Assembly: GCF_001421325.1 (NCBI RefSeq)
Contig: NZ_LMJY01000012.1
Location: 310,001 to 374,000 of the forward strand
Source of the DNA: Novosphingobium sp. Leaf2
Lineage (GTDB): Bacteria > Pseudomonadota > Alphaproteobacteria > Sphingomonadales > Sphingomonadaceae
Direction: 5' to 3'
DNA: 64,000 nt
In this document: positions 34,452 through 43,779 of the stretch, piece after piece
Layout of the letters: each line of letters opens with the position of its first letter
How positions within the stretch are numbered: position 1 is the stretch's first letter
The notes under the pieces: generated by a model
What the model saw: only the letters and a program-made list of their open reading frames with translations
Databases searched by the model: none
What the model was told of the DNA's origin: nothing
Position numbers and translations under genes: made by a program

Positions 34452-35264
34452 TTACTCGAACGTGCCGCTGACGGCCTCGTTTGACGGGCCGGCCAGCTGC
34501 CGGTGCACCTGCGCCACCACCGCGACGAAATAGACCCCCACCACCGCCGTAATCAGCGATTCGACCACCGCGCTCACCAGCCGCGCCGCGGTGACCGGCA
34601 GGATCAGCGCCAGCGGGATCGTCAGCACGTTGGTGAACAGGATCAGCACCAGCATCGCGATCCCCAGCAGCACGTAGAAGCCCAATAGGCGCGCGGTGCT
34701 GCCCTTGGTGAGCTTCCACGAGCGGACCAGCGCGGCGGCCGGGTTGAACGTATGCTCCAGCGCGATCACCGGCCCGGTTACCGACAAGCGCACCGCGACC
34801 GCAGCCGCCGCCAGCAGCGCGAGCGCCAGGCCGATCGCCACCCCGATGCCGCCGCCTGCCGCACCCAGCCCGCCCATCAACAGCAGCGCCAGCACGCCAA
34901 GGCCGATGCCAGACAGGATCTGCGCGCCTAGATACGGCAACAGGCCTTTCAGCCCCGCCCGCATCGCACCGCCCACGGTGGGCCGGCGCGCGGTATCCAG
35001 CAGGCTCAGCAGTGACATCGTGCCCATCGCCTGCGCCAGCATCATCGGGATCATGATCGGGGCGACGGACAGGTAATACTTTTGCAGCACTGCCATCATC
35101 TGCTGCTCATTCATCCCGGCACTCGTTTCCGGGGCTGGAAAAAAGATCGCCAGCACCAGTTGCGGCAACAGGAAGAACACCCCCGCCAGGGCCAACACCA
35201 CCTCGCGGTTGGCGGAAACGGCTTGCGACGCCTGGGTCCAGGCCCGGCTGCTGTCGAACGTCAT
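34452..35264 (-). CDS. Polytopic membrane protein, GDPD membrane-domain-like
   Basis: A 270-residue protein with about six hydrophobic helices, Gly/Ala/Leu-rich throughout, no catalytic motif. It resembles the membrane domain attached to some glycerophosphodiester phosphodiesterases, but no phosphodiesterase domain is present. GGAGCATCCG precedes the ATG at 35264. Function unknown. Confidence 0.75.
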   Translation of the reverse strand: MTFDSSRAWTQASQAVSANREVVLALAGVFFLLPQLVLAIFFPAPETSAGMNEQQMMAVLQKYYLSVAPIMIPMMLAQAMGTMSLLSLLDTARRPTVGGAMRAGLKGLLPYLGAQILSGIGLGVLALLLMGGLGAAGGGIGVAIGLALALLAAAAVAVRLSVTGPVIALEHTFNPAAALVRSWKLTKGSTARLLGFYVLLGIAMLVLILFTNVLTIPLALILPVTAARLVSAVVESLITAVVGVYFVAVVAQVHRQLAGPSNEAVSGTFE

Positions 35265-35380
35265 CGGATGCTCCTGACCCCGCCGCCAACCGGCGAACGG
35301 CCCTATCATGGTGCCGCCCTAAACCAAGACGCGCGCAAAGGCACTTGATAACGGCAGGGAATGACGCCACGCAACACACC

Positions 35381-36094
35381 ATGATCGAGGACGCACCTTT
35401 CCCGGATTCACCAACCCTGCCCGATGACATCGAACTGCGCATATCGTCCGCGCCGGTGCCCTACCGTGCAGCGCTGGAGGAAATGAGCGCGCGCAACGCC
35501 GCCATCGCCGCTGGCGAAGCGCGCGAACTGATCTGGCTGCTGGAACACGAGCCGGTCTATACCGCCGGCACCAGCGCCGCCGCCGCCGAACTGCTCGACC
35601 CCCGGTTCGAGGTGGTGGAAGCCGGGCGCGGCGGGCGTTACACCTATCACGGCCCCGGCCAGCGCATCGGCTATGTGCTGATAGATCTGCGCAAGCGCGC
35701 GCGGGACGTGCGCGGCTTCGTGCATGCCCTGGAAGGCTGGGTGATCGATACGCTGGGCGATTTTAGCGTCGAAGGTTTTCGCGCGGACGGTCGCATCGGC
35801 ATCTGGACCCGCGACATCGACGGGCGCGAAGCCAAGGTCGGCGCGATCGGCGTGCGCATCCGCAAATGGGTGACGATGCACGGCTTTGCGGTCAACGTGC
35901 GCCCGGACCTGTCGCACTTTTCCGGCATCGTGCCGTGCGGCATCGAGGAATTCGGCGTTACCAGCCTGGAACGGCTAGGCAAGCTGGTGGACTTTGCCGC
36001 CTGGGACGCCGCGCTGATGGCCCGCGCGCCCGCGTTCCTGCAGGCGCTGGACCGGCCTTGCGGCGCATCCGAAACCTTGGGGGAAACCGCATGA
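35381..36094 (+). CDS. lipB: Lipoyl(octanoyl) transferase
   Basis: Moves octanoyl from acyl carrier protein to the lipoyl domains of enzymes such as the SucB encoded at 56520. The 237-residue protein has the family core [20 protein letters not shown] and the catalytic Cys in [17 protein letters not shown], with the Lys in [19 protein letters not shown] at 35381; the frame continues 12 codons upstream without support. It overlaps the following lipoprotein gene by four bases. Confidence 0.95.
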   Translation: MIEDAPFPDSPTLPDDIELRISSAPVPYRAALEEMSARNAAIAAGEARELIWLLEHEPVYTAGTSAAAAELLDPRFEVVEAGRGGRYTYHGPGQRIGYVLIDLRKRARDVRGFVHALEGWVIDTLGDFSVEGFRADGRIGIWTRDIDGREAKVGAIGVRIRKWVTMHGFAVNVRPDLSHFSGIVPCGIEEFGVTSLERLGKLVDFAAWDAALMARAPAFLQALDRPCGASETLGETA

Positions 36095-36396
36095 AAACGC
36101 TGCACGGCCTGCTGCTGCTGGGCACCGCTGTCGTCCTGCCGTTGTCCGCCTGCAAAAAGACGGACGATGCGCCCAAGGCAGCGGCGGGCGGCCAGCTGCT
36201 GGAACGCTCCGTCACCGACGACATGCTGCCGTACGACACCGTGCGCTCGCAGGCCTCGCTCGAAGCGCCGGACGACGGGCTGGACATGGACCGGTCGGAT
36301 CGCCCCCGCGCCGCCGCATCCGAAGAAGGACTGGACGAGCCCGTCGTCAGCGATCCGGTCGAGCCAGAGGATCTTCCCCCGCCGCCCTCTGACTGA
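36091..36396 (+). CDS. Small lipoprotein, unknown function
   Basis: A 101-residue protein with a lipoprotein signal: [21 protein letters not shown], with the lipobox LSAC giving Cys21 as the lipidated residue. The mature part is acidic and probably disordered (many Asp, Glu, Pro). Coupled to lipB through an ATGA overlap. No family recognised. Confidence 0.78.
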   Translation: MKTLHGLLLLGTAVVLPLSACKKTDDAPKAAAGGQLLERSVTDDMLPYDTVRSQASLEAPDDGLDMDRSDRPRAAASEEGLDEPVVSDPVEPEDLPPPPSD

Positions 36397-36403
36397 ACCG
36401 GCC

Positions 36404-36991
36404 TCAGCCGACGATGCGCTGGTAGGCGGCTGCCTGCGCTTCCGCCTGGGGCGACAGGGTGAACTTAAGGTCCTGCGCCAGATAGGCCTGCACCGGCGTG
36501 CCTGCGGGCAGTTCGCCGCTGGTGCCGTGGATCAGGAAGCCGCCGATGATCGATACGAACATCATCGTCACAACGGACGCCGCAGTACCGCTTTTGCCCT
36601 CGTCATAGGCGCTGCCCGACAGCAGTACCGGGCCGTTCGGCGTTTCGGCGGAGATGAGGCGGATTTCTACTTTGCCCTTTCGCCCGATGTGGCCGTTGCG
36701 CTGCAGCCGCATAACCTCGGCGGTCACCGGCGCACCGGCGGGAATGATCACCTGGCCCCGGAAGGATACGTTCTGAGCCACCTCCAGATACACCCGGTCC
36801 CCCGACTTGTTGTTCTTGGTGGAGATCGGCGTCAGCGTGCGCAGCGGGATCGGCTTGCCCGCTTCCAGAAAGTAGCGCCGGCCCTGTTCGCCTTGCGCTT
36901 CGGGCGCGGGCCAGTGGTACGCCGTCTGCGCGCCCGCCGCGCTTGCGCTCAGAACCGCAGCCACTGCTGCAAGTGATGCCAGTGTCTTCAT
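36404..36991 (-). CDS. Exported protein, unknown function
   Basis: A 195-residue protein with a signal peptide (residues 1-21, ending AGA-QT) and a beta-rich body with VSFRGQVIIPAGAPVTAEVMRLQR. That segment resembles beta-barrel domains in secretion-channel proteins such as VirB10/TrbI, but the length and the rest do not fit that family. A hydrophobic stretch (about 138-152) could be a membrane segment. Tail to tail with the small lipoprotein gene; two large inverted repeats lie directly upstream of the start. Confidence 0.75.
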   Translation of the reverse strand: MKTLASLAAVAAVLSASAAGAQTAYHWPAPEAQGEQGRRYFLEAGKPIPLRTLTPISTKNNKSGDRVYLEVAQNVSFRGQVIIPAGAPVTAEVMRLQRNGHIGRKGKVEIRLISAETPNGPVLLSGSAYDEGKSGTAASVVTMMFVSIIGGFLIHGTSGELPAGTPVQAYLAQDLKFTLSPQAEAQAAAYQRIVG

Positions 36992-37008
36992 CGGATGTGC
37001 CGCAGCCC

Positions 37009-37052
37009 CGTTAAATTTGCCCGTTCGGTGAATTAGCGGGCAATATTTAACG
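37009..37052. repeat. Inverted repeat 1 of a hairpin pair
   Basis: Arms 37009-37023 and 37037-37052 (15 and 16 bases) match except for one bulged base. It lies 18 bases ahead of the start of the exported-protein gene, so it would fold in that mRNA's 5' leader. Confidence 0.8.
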
Positions 37053-37063
37053 AGGCGCTATCG

Positions 37064-37108
37064 GGCACGCCGGGAAATGGCCAAAGCGGCGAACTTTCCC
37101 GGCGTGCC
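37064..37108. repeat. Inverted repeat 2 of a hairpin pair
   Basis: Perfect 14-base arms at 37064-37077 and 37095-37108 around a 17-base loop. No T run follows on either strand. It lies between the end of the GNAT-like gene and inverted repeat 1. Confidence 0.85.
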
Positions 37109-37164
37109 TCCACCCATTGCCAGAATTTAATCGAGAATGGGTGTCGGCGCGCGTCAGGACCGGG

Positions 37165-38325
37165 TCACAGCGCCTTGTCGTAGATCGCGTATTCCCGGTT
37201 GATCTTGCTGTCGATCGCCTCGGCGATGGCGACCATTCCCTGATTGTCCTCAAGGATCCAGCCGATTTCTGCACGAGTGGCCTTGAATTTGGTTTCGGCG
37301 GAGCGGCGGATATACTCGATCATCATGAAGGCCAGCTGGCTGGCCAGGCGTGAGGATTGCAGCTTCTTGCGCACCCCCATCAACGGCACGCGCATGTCCG
37401 CCGGGCTGGGCTTGCGCAGCCATAGCAGCAACTTGATGAGGCCCAGTATCGAGGGTTTGCCGTTGCGCTTGTTGACCTTCATCTGGATGCCGTTGAGATC
37501 GGGCAGCGTCATCATGAACGCCACCGGCTCGCCGTCGTACTCGGCGATGCGGATCAGTTCGCCATGCACCAGCGGCTTAAGCGCCTTGCCGGTATAGGCG
37601 ATCTCCTCAGGCGTGAATGGCACGAAACCCCAGTTATCGGACCAGGCATCGTTCAGAATATCGCAGATGATCCCGGCATCACGCTCGAAATGCCTGGGAT
37701 CGGCCTGACGGATGACGATGCGCGCATTCTTTTCACCCGACGCGATGATGCGCTGGATGAGCGGGGGATATTGGCGCCGCACGTCGATATCGAAGGTGTA
37801 CAGCGTCTTGACCCGCGCGTAGCCTTGGCTTTCGATCCAGCCCTGATAGGCCGCGTTGTGGTGCGCCATCATCACCATCGGTGCGTGATCGTGGCCGCGC
37901 ACCTGGATGCCGGGTTCTTCCCATACCGACAGGTTCATCGGCGCGAGCACGCGGGTCATGCCCTGCGCGCGCAGCCAGCTTTCGGCAGCAGCGATCAGGG
38001 CGTGGGCGACCTGCGCATCCTCCGCCTCGATCGCACCCCAGTTGCCAGTGCCCGGCCCCATGCCCTGCTCGGCCGGCTGAGCCAGCGCCAGTTCATCGAT
38101 ATGCGCCGATATGCGCCCCACCAGCCGGCCATCGCGCCGCGCCAGGAACAACTGCACCCGCGCATGTTCGAAAAAGGGATTCTTGCCCGGCGTGAACTTG
38201 GAAATCTCTTCCGATCGCAGGTTCGGCACCCAGTTGCGGTCCGATGCATTGAGCCGATAGGCAAGATCGACAAAAGCAGCGCGGTCCGCCTTGCTGGAAA
38301 CGGGAGTGATGACTAGTTCGGGCAT
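37165..38325 (-). CDS. GNAT-fold N-acetyltransferase-like protein
   Basis: A 386-residue protein of a widespread, uncharacterised acyltransferase-like family. Recognisable parts: RNWVPNLRSEEISKFTPGKN near the N-terminus, FLARRDGRLVGRISAHID, and WGFVPFTPEE in the middle. A GNAT domain is probable, but I cannot name its substrate. ATG at 38325; the reading frame stays open far upstream only because it runs antisense through the desaturase gene. It is divergent from that gene, 150 bases apart. Confidence 0.82.
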   Translation of the reverse strand: MPELVITPVSSKADRAAFVDLAYRLNASDRNWVPNLRSEEISKFTPGKNPFFEHARVQLFLARRDGRLVGRISAHIDELALAQPAEQGMGPGTGNWGAIEAEDAQVAHALIAAAESWLRAQGMTRVLAPMNLSVWEEPGIQVRGHDHAPMVMMAHHNAAYQGWIESQGYARVKTLYTFDIDVRRQYPPLIQRIIASGEKNARIVIRQADPRHFERDAGIICDILNDAWSDNWGFVPFTPEEIAYTGKALKPLVHGELIRIAEYDGEPVAFMMTLPDLNGIQMKVNKRNGKPSILGLIKLLLWLRKPSPADMRVPLMGVRKKLQSSRLASQLAFMMIEYIRRSAETKFKATRAEIGWILEDNQGMVAIAEAIDSKINREYAIYDKAL

Positions 38326-38475
38326 GGCCACGATGCTGCCTTTGTTCTGGCGTAAGGATGGTTCGGCTGGTGCTGCGGGCAGCGGTATCTTGTCAAGCCG
38401 AACCGCGCGGCGATATGCGGCAAACCATTGCCTTAGCGGGGTTATACCCGGAAACACTTTGGAAACTTTCGTATA

Positions 38476-39573
38476 ATGAACGCCCCGAACGTGATCGACA
38501 TGCCTGCCACCGCCAAGCCGCTTGACGGCCCGGCCGGCGGGACCTGGCACTCGCAGATGCCCGACGACAAGGCGATGCTGCGCGCCGCCGTGGACCTGAC
38601 GCGCGATCTGGCGGTGGCGCGGCCCGGCATATACTGGGCCGACATGCTCGCCAGCGCGGCAGCAGGCTACGCGGCGCTGGCCGGTGCGATCCTGGTCAGC
38701 AGCCCGGTTGTGGCAGTGCTTCTGGGCCTGTTCGCCTCGCTGGCGCTGTACCGCGCGCTTCTGTTCATTCACGAGCTGACTCACATCCACAAGGATGCCC
38801 TGCCCGGTTTCCGACTGGGCTGGAACCTGCTGGTCGGCATTCCGATGCTGATCCCCTCGTTCATGTACGAAGGCGTGCATACCCAGCACCACGCCCGCAC
38901 CCGCTACGGCACGCGTGACGATCCTGAGTATCTCCCGCTGGCCCTGATGAAGCCGTGGAGCCTGCCGGTCTTCGCGCTCACCGCGCTGCTGCTGCCGCCC
39001 GCGCTGCTGGTGCGCTGCGCCGTGCTGGTGCCGCTGGGCGTCATCATCCCGCCGCTGCGCACGCTGGTGTGGGAACGCGCCTCCGCGCTCGCCATCAACC
39101 CGCAATACCGCCGCCGCCCGCCGGAGGGCACCTTCGCCCGCATGGTGTTCTGGCAGGAACTGGCGTGCTCGGTATGGGCGATCGCGCTGGTGGCGGCGAG
39201 CATCGCGTGGGGCTGGCGCCCGCTGCTCATCGCGCTGAGCGTGGTCTCGATCACCGCGCTGCTCAACCAGATCCGCACGCTGGTGGCGCATCTGTGGGAA
39301 AACGACGGAGAGACGATGACAGTGACCGCGCAGTACCTGGATTCGGTGAACGTGCCACCGCCCGGCGTCATGGCCGGCCTGTGGGCCCCGGTAGGCCTGC
39401 GCTATCACGCGCTGCACCACCTGCTGCCCTCGATGCCGTATCACTCACTGGCCGAAGCGCACCGCCGGCTGCACGCCCATCTGGGGCTGGATTCTACGTA
39501 TCCCAAGGCGAGCTATCGGGGCTTGTCGCCATTGCTGGGCCGGCTCGCCAGCAGCACCATGAAGGCGCGCTGA
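38476..39573 (+). CDS. Membrane fatty-acid desaturase
   Basis: A 365-residue di-iron desaturase. Histidine boxes: HELTHIHKD, HTQHHARTRYG and, near the end, HALHHLLPSMPYHSL, with four to five membrane helices between. Such enzymes put double bonds into lipid acyl chains or hydroxylate lipids; the regiospecificity is not visible. The gene begins after a 150-base divergent gap and ends two bases before the end of lptG, tail to tail. Confidence 0.92.
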   Translation: MNAPNVIDMPATAKPLDGPAGGTWHSQMPDDKAMLRAAVDLTRDLAVARPGIYWADMLASAAAGYAALAGAILVSSPVVAVLLGLFASLALYRALLFIHELTHIHKDALPGFRLGWNLLVGIPMLIPSFMYEGVHTQHHARTRYGTRDDPEYLPLALMKPWSLPVFALTALLLPPALLVRCAVLVPLGVIIPPLRTLVWERASALAINPQYRRRPPEGTFARMVFWQELACSVWAIALVAASIAWGWRPLLIALSVVSITALLNQIRTLVAHLWENDGETMTVTAQYLDSVNVPPPGVMAGLWAPVGLRYHALHHLLPSMPYHSLAEAHRRLHAHLGLDSTYPKASYRGLSPLLGRLASSTMKAR

Positions 39574-39575
39574 GG

Positions 39576-40673
39576 CTATTCCTCGGTGCGGATCAGCACC
39601 GTTTCGCCGATCAGCGCGAACAGCAGGAACGGCGCCCATGCAGCGATCAGCGGCGGGTAACCGCCGAAGTTGCCCATCGCCAGCGCCGCATTGTCGAACA
39701 CGAAGTAGGCAAAGCCCAGCGCCATGCCGATCACCGCACGGATCAGCAGTGCGCCCGAGCGCGCAAGGCCGAATGCGGCGATCGCGCCCAGCAGCGGCAT
39801 CAGCGCCGAGGACAGTGGACCGGAAAGCTTGTGCCACCACGCCGCGTCCAGATCGGTAGTGCGCCGGCCGGCTTCGTTGACGGCCCGGATCGAGCTGCTC
39901 AGCTCTACGATGTCCTGCGAATCCGCATCCACTTTCGAGATATAGATCTTGGCCGGCGTGATCCCCGGCGCCACCGTCGCGCCCGCCAGCGTGGACGTTG
40001 TCGTGCTGGGCACGTCGAACTTGACCGGGCGATTCAACCGCCAGCCCGGCGCGGCATACGTGGCGGTATCCGCGCGCATTTCCTCGACGATCATGTCGTT
40101 GCTGTCACGGCGATAATAGGTGACGCCGTGCAGGGTCATCGACCGGCCCTGACCTGACAGTGCCTGCGCCAGCAGCAGATCGTTGCCGTCCGCCAGATAC
40201 AGGTTCGCCTTCGGGCTGGCGTCCTTGGGCACCGGTCCGTAATTCACCGCCTGCCATGCTTCCAGCGCGGAGGACGCCCGCGTCACCACCCGCTCGTTGA
40301 AGGCAAAGCTGAAGACCGAGACGAACAGGGCGGTGAGGATCAGCGGGGCCAGCACCTGGTGCGCCGAAAGGCCCGCCGCCTTCATCGAGATTACCTCGCT
40401 GTTCTGGTTCAGCGTGGCCAGCGTGATGATCGTGGCCAGCAGCACCGAATACGGCAGGAATCGGGCTACCAACTGTGGCACGCGCAGCGACACGTAATAC
40501 AACAGCTGCATCTGGCCGTTGCCCTTGTAGGCCAGAATGTCCCCGCTCTCGCCCAGCAGGTCGAGCACCTGCAGCACCAGCACCAGCATGACCAGCACAG
40601 CGAAGATGCGCGTCACGAACAGGCGCGACAGGTACAGCGTGAGCATGCGCGAGGGGAAAAATTCGAGGTTCAT
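39576..40673 (-). CDS. lptG: LPS export ABC transporter permease LptG
   Basis: With LptF and the ATPase LptB it extracts lipopolysaccharide from the inner membrane and pushes it along the Lpt bridge. The 365-residue protein has three helices at each end and a periplasmic beta domain in the middle (about 110-270); MKAAGLSAHQVLAP is the coupling-helix region. ATG at 40673 starts one base after the lptF stop. lptB, lptC and lptA are not in the window. Confidence 0.93.
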   Translation of the reverse strand: MNLEFFPSRMLTLYLSRLFVTRIFAVLVMLVLVLQVLDLLGESGDILAYKGNGQMQLLYYVSLRVPQLVARFLPYSVLLATIITLATLNQNSEVISMKAAGLSAHQVLAPLILTALFVSVFSFAFNERVVTRASSALEAWQAVNYGPVPKDASPKANLYLADGNDLLLAQALSGQGRSMTLHGVTYYRRDSNDMIVEEMRADTATYAAPGWRLNRPVKFDVPSTTTSTLAGATVAPGITPAKIYISKVDADSQDIVELSSSIRAVNEAGRRTTDLDAAWWHKLSGPLSSALMPLLGAIAAFGLARSGALLIRAVIGMALGFAYFVFDNAALAMGNFGGYPPLIAAWAPFLLFALIGETVLIRTEE

Positions 40674-40674
40674 C

Positions 40675-41901
40675 TCAGGTCTGGTCCGCTGGTGCCGGCA
40701 GGATGGGGCCGTGGCGATTGCGCCGCAGCAGCGAACGGATGCGCTTCGTGGCCTTGGCCGACGCGGTTTCCAGCCAGCCGATCGCCTGGCCGCCCGGCAC
40801 ATAAGCCACGCGCCAGTACATCCACATGATCAGCGCCGCGAAGAACAGGAACGGCCCCCACAACCCCAGGGTCGGGCTCATCTGCCCGAGCGAGGCCACG
40901 TCGTTCGCGTACTGGTTGATCTTGTGATAGGCTACCACCATCACGATCGACACAAACAGGCCGAGCGAGGATGTGGAACGCTTGGGCGGGATCGCCAGCG
41001 ACACCGCCAGCAGCGGCAGCAGCAGCATCATCACCACTTCCACGATGCGGAAATTGAAGTTCGCCTGGCTCGATACCCGCTCGTCCTTGGGCGAATCCTT
41101 GTCCCAGCCTAGCTTCATGAGCTCGGGCAGCAGATATTCGCGCTCCTGCCCGCCACGCTGGCGGAACTTCTCAATCGAGGGCAGTTCGATAGGCAGATCG
41201 TGCCGCGTGAACGTCAGCACGCGGGCCTGCTGCCCGGGCTGATCCTGGATGATCTGCCCCTGCTGCAGCCGGAAGATGATGGTGTCCGGGTTGTTCTTGA
41301 GCGCGAGGAACTGGCCTTCGCGCGCCGAGATCGAGAGGATCTGCCCCTTGTCGTTCTGCACGCGGGCAAAAATGCCCATCAGGCGCCGGCCATCGTCCTG
41401 ACTTTCATCGATGCGCAGCGCGATCCGGTCCTTGAGCGCGGTAAATTCGCCTACCTTGATCGACGCGCCCAGCGCACCGGACTTGAGCTCGTAATTGAGC
41501 TCCTCGTAGTAGTAGCGCGATAGCGGCTGCAGATAACCCACGATCGCCAGGTTCGCCAGCACGAGTACGAAGGTAATGAGATACGGCACGCGCAGCATGC
41601 GGGTGTAGCTCAGGCCCACCGCGCGCATCACGTCCAACTCGCTGCTGGTCGCCAGTTTGCGGAAGGCCAGCAGGATGCCCAGCATCAGGCCCAGTGGAAT
41701 CGCCAAGCTGGCATATTCGGGCAGCATGTTGGCGAGCATCTTGAACACGACGCCCACCGGGCCGCCTTCGGTCGCCACAAAATCGAACAGACGTAGCATC
41801 TTGTCGAGCACGAGCAGTGAGGCGGCGAGCACGAAAATGCCCAGCATCGGCATCAGCACGAGGCGGAAGATGTAGCGATCGATGGCGGTGAAGAATTTCA
41901 C
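40675..41901 (-). CDS. lptF: LPS export ABC transporter permease LptF
   Basis: Partner of LptG in LPS extraction. The 408-residue protein has the same layout: N-terminal helices, ELDVMRAVGLSYTRMLRVP as the coupling region, a periplasmic jellyroll-type domain (about 125-285, with ISAREGQFLALKNNPDTIIF), and C-terminal helices. First gene of the lptF-lptG pair. The hydrophilic 35-residue C-terminus beyond the last helix is longer than in E. coli. Confidence 0.93.
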   Translation of the reverse strand: MKFFTAIDRYIFRLVLMPMLGIFVLAASLLVLDKMLRLFDFVATEGGPVGVVFKMLANMLPEYASLAIPLGLMLGILLAFRKLATSSELDVMRAVGLSYTRMLRVPYLITFVLVLANLAIVGYLQPLSRYYYEELNYELKSGALGASIKVGEFTALKDRIALRIDESQDDGRRLMGIFARVQNDKGQILSISAREGQFLALKNNPDTIIFRLQQGQIIQDQPGQQARVLTFTRHDLPIELPSIEKFRQRGGQEREYLLPELMKLGWDKDSPKDERVSSQANFNFRIVEVVMMLLLPLLAVSLAIPPKRSTSSLGLFVSIVMVVAYHKINQYANDVASLGQMSPTLGLWGPFLFFAALIMWMYWRVAYVPGGQAIGWLETASAKATKRIRSLLRRNRHGPILPAPADQT

Positions 41902-42032
41902 GTAAGCGTCACCTGACCATCAGCAAACCAAAAACCTGTCCCAAGCCCTTACCGGGCCCGGCGATGGGGGCAAAGCGATTTATGGCAGACAGGCGCGCAC
42001 GAGGCGAGGGCTGCGCGCGCACAAGAATGCGA

Positions 42033-42452
42033 TCAGGCCTTTTCCAGCGTGCATTGCAGCGGGTGCTGGTTTTCCTTGGCGAAGTCCATGACCTGGTTCA
42101 CTTTGGTTTCGGCGATTTCGTACGGGAATACACCGCATACGCCCACGCCGCGCTGATGAACGTGCAGCATCACACGCGTGGCCTGCTCCAGATCCATGTG
42201 AAAGTAGCGCTTCAAAACGAGGACCACGAACTCCATCGGGGTGTAGTCGTCGTTGAGCATCAGGACCTTGAACTGGCTGGGCTTCTTGGGCTTGGCCCGG
42301 GTCTTGGTGGCAATGCCGATCTGCTGATCGTCGCCGGTGCCCTTGTCGCCATCATCATCTGCGGCGGTCACCCGGACTGCGCGCACGCCGATGGCAGCAG
42401 CCGATGCAGGCACGCGAAGAGAGTCGAGAGAATCGAGGGCCGGGAAAATCAT
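42033..42452 (-). CDS. clpS: ATP-dependent Clp protease adaptor ClpS
   Basis: Delivers N-end-rule substrates to ClpAP. The 139-residue protein has the ClpS core from about residue 55: [20 protein letters not shown], then [16 protein letters not shown] and [24 protein letters not shown]. The first ~50 residues are an extra flexible extension; the ATG at 42452 fits, but a later start is possible. clpA, which usually follows clpS, would be in the downstream direction yet lptF is found instead. Confidence 0.93.
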   Translation of the reverse strand: MIFPALDSLDSLRVPASAAAIGVRAVRVTAADDDGDKGTGDDQQIGIATKTRAKPKKPSQFKVLMLNDDYTPMEFVVLVLKRYFHMDLEQATRVMLHVHQRGVGVCGVFPYEIAETKVNQVMDFAKENQHPLQCTLEKA

Positions 42453-42512
42453 GATGGCCAGAATATCGTGGTCAGGCACCGGATAACAAGATGCCTGACG
42501 CAGAAAGTCTCG

Positions 42513-42561
42513 GCAACAGGCCGATCGCGGGAGCCCGATGCCCCCGCGATCGGCCTGTTGC
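42513..42561. repeat. Perfect 19-bp hairpin between phasin and clpS
   Basis: Arms 42513-42531 and 42543-42561 are exact reverse complements with an 11-base loop. It begins 12 bases after the phasin stop (minus strand). No T run follows on either strand. It may protect the phasin mRNA 3' end or act as a terminator without a U tract. Confidence 0.85.
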
Positions 42562-42572
42562 ACGAAAGACGG

Positions 42573-43604
42573 TTAGAGCGAGGTCGGCACGGCGACCGAG
42601 CGCGCCTTTTCGACGGCAAGGCTCATACGGCCCGAAAGCGGTGCGAACGTGTCGCTGAACAGCTTGAGCATGGCTTCGGTATTCTTGGAGCCATGCGCCA
42701 CCGCAACGTCGAAGTGCTTGCGCGCAACATCGCTCTGCAGCTTGAAGAAGTCGGTCGGCGACTTTGCCGCGGCCAGTTCCTTGATGTCGTTGGTCATCGT
42801 CTCGAAAACGGTGCGGGTTTCCGCAACCAGTTCCGAACCGAGGCCCTGCACGCCGTTGGCAAAGATCTTGCCCGATTCGACCATGGCTTCCACGTTGCCC
42901 TTGGTGAATTCGTTCATCTCGCCCATCGCGCTGGTGCCTTTTTCGAAAACGGCCTTGGCCTTGGCCTGGGCCTGCGAGACGGCATCTTGCATGCCAGTGA
43001 AATTCGGGTTCATGTCCATTGTCTTTTCCTCAAGCATGAAGTGATTGAAAAGTCCTGCGAAAACGGGCTTGTCAGAGGGTGCGGTCTTGGCTGCCGCCTT
43101 GGGTTCGGCCACTTTCGACTCCAGAACCGGCGAAGGCGCAGGCTTGGGGACAGGAGCGGACGAGGGAACAGGCCTGGTCTTGGCGACCTTGGCCGGAACA
43201 ACGGTTTCGACTGGCTTGGGTGCAGCGTGCACAGCCGGCACAGTCTTGAAAACGGGCGGCGCCTTCACCGGTTCAGCGGGTGGCGCTACGGGCTTTGCAG
43301 CCTCACCCTTGATCGGAGCGGCGCTAAAGGGTTTTTCAGGGGACTTGGTGGTTGCTTCGGGCGCCCGCGCAACCGGCGTAGCAGCTTTGGTCGGGGGCAC
43401 CGGAACTTCAGGTTTTGCAGGCGTAGGGACATCGATCCTGGGCGCGGCGGGCTTTACAACCACCGCTGTCGATTCAAGCGGTTTTGCTGCAACGCTTTTA
43501 CCATCATGCTTGGCAGCCGGGGGCGTTGGCGTGGCCGCCGATGCCTTGGGAGCCAGACTTACCGCCTTGCTTTTCGGTGGATTTTTATCAGCCATTGTCA
43601 ACAT
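42573..43604 (-). CDS. Phasin with a long Pro/Ala/Lys-rich N-terminal tail
   Basis: Phasins coat PHA granules. The C-terminal ~148 residues (from Met196: MDMNPNFTGMQDAVSQAQAK to SVAVPTSL) form a normal phasin_2 domain. The first ~190 residues are low-complexity Lys/Pro/Ala sequence like the histone-like tails of DNA-binding PhaF. The Met196 codon at 43019 has its own strong ribosome site (GAGGA, seven bases upstream), so a short phasin may be made from the same mRNA. The PHA synthase gene lies just upstream on the same strand. Confidence 0.88.
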   Translation of the reverse strand: MLTMADKNPPKSKAVSLAPKASAATPTPPAAKHDGKSVAAKPLESTAVVVKPAAPRIDVPTPAKPEVPVPPTKAATPVARAPEATTKSPEKPFSAAPIKGEAAKPVAPPAEPVKAPPVFKTVPAVHAAPKPVETVVPAKVAKTRPVPSSAPVPKPAPSPVLESKVAEPKAAAKTAPSDKPVFAGLFNHFMLEEKTMDMNPNFTGMQDAVSQAQAKAKAVFEKGTSAMGEMNEFTKGNVEAMVESGKIFANGVQGLGSELVAETRTVFETMTNDIKELAAAKSPTDFFKLQSDVARKHFDVAVAHGSKNTEAMLKLFSDTFAPLSGRMSLAVEKARSVAVPTSL

Positions 43605-43779
43605 CCAGCCTTATTGTCAGTGCGACGCCACTTTCCCGTAACCGGAAAGGCGGCATTGATTCGCCCTCACCCTGCTGCGATGCAAAATAGTTTTTTGCGC
43701 GTGCGAAGTCAATGGCCTTATGTTGCGTTGCACAAATATTGCTGCATCGCACCATTTCTTTTTTTACAATATGATAGCG

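Noticed and set aside
38326-39444. Upstream extension of the GNAT-like protein to 759 residues
   Set aside because: The extension is antisense to the fatty-acid desaturase with its three histidine boxes; the ATG at 38325 begins the real protein.
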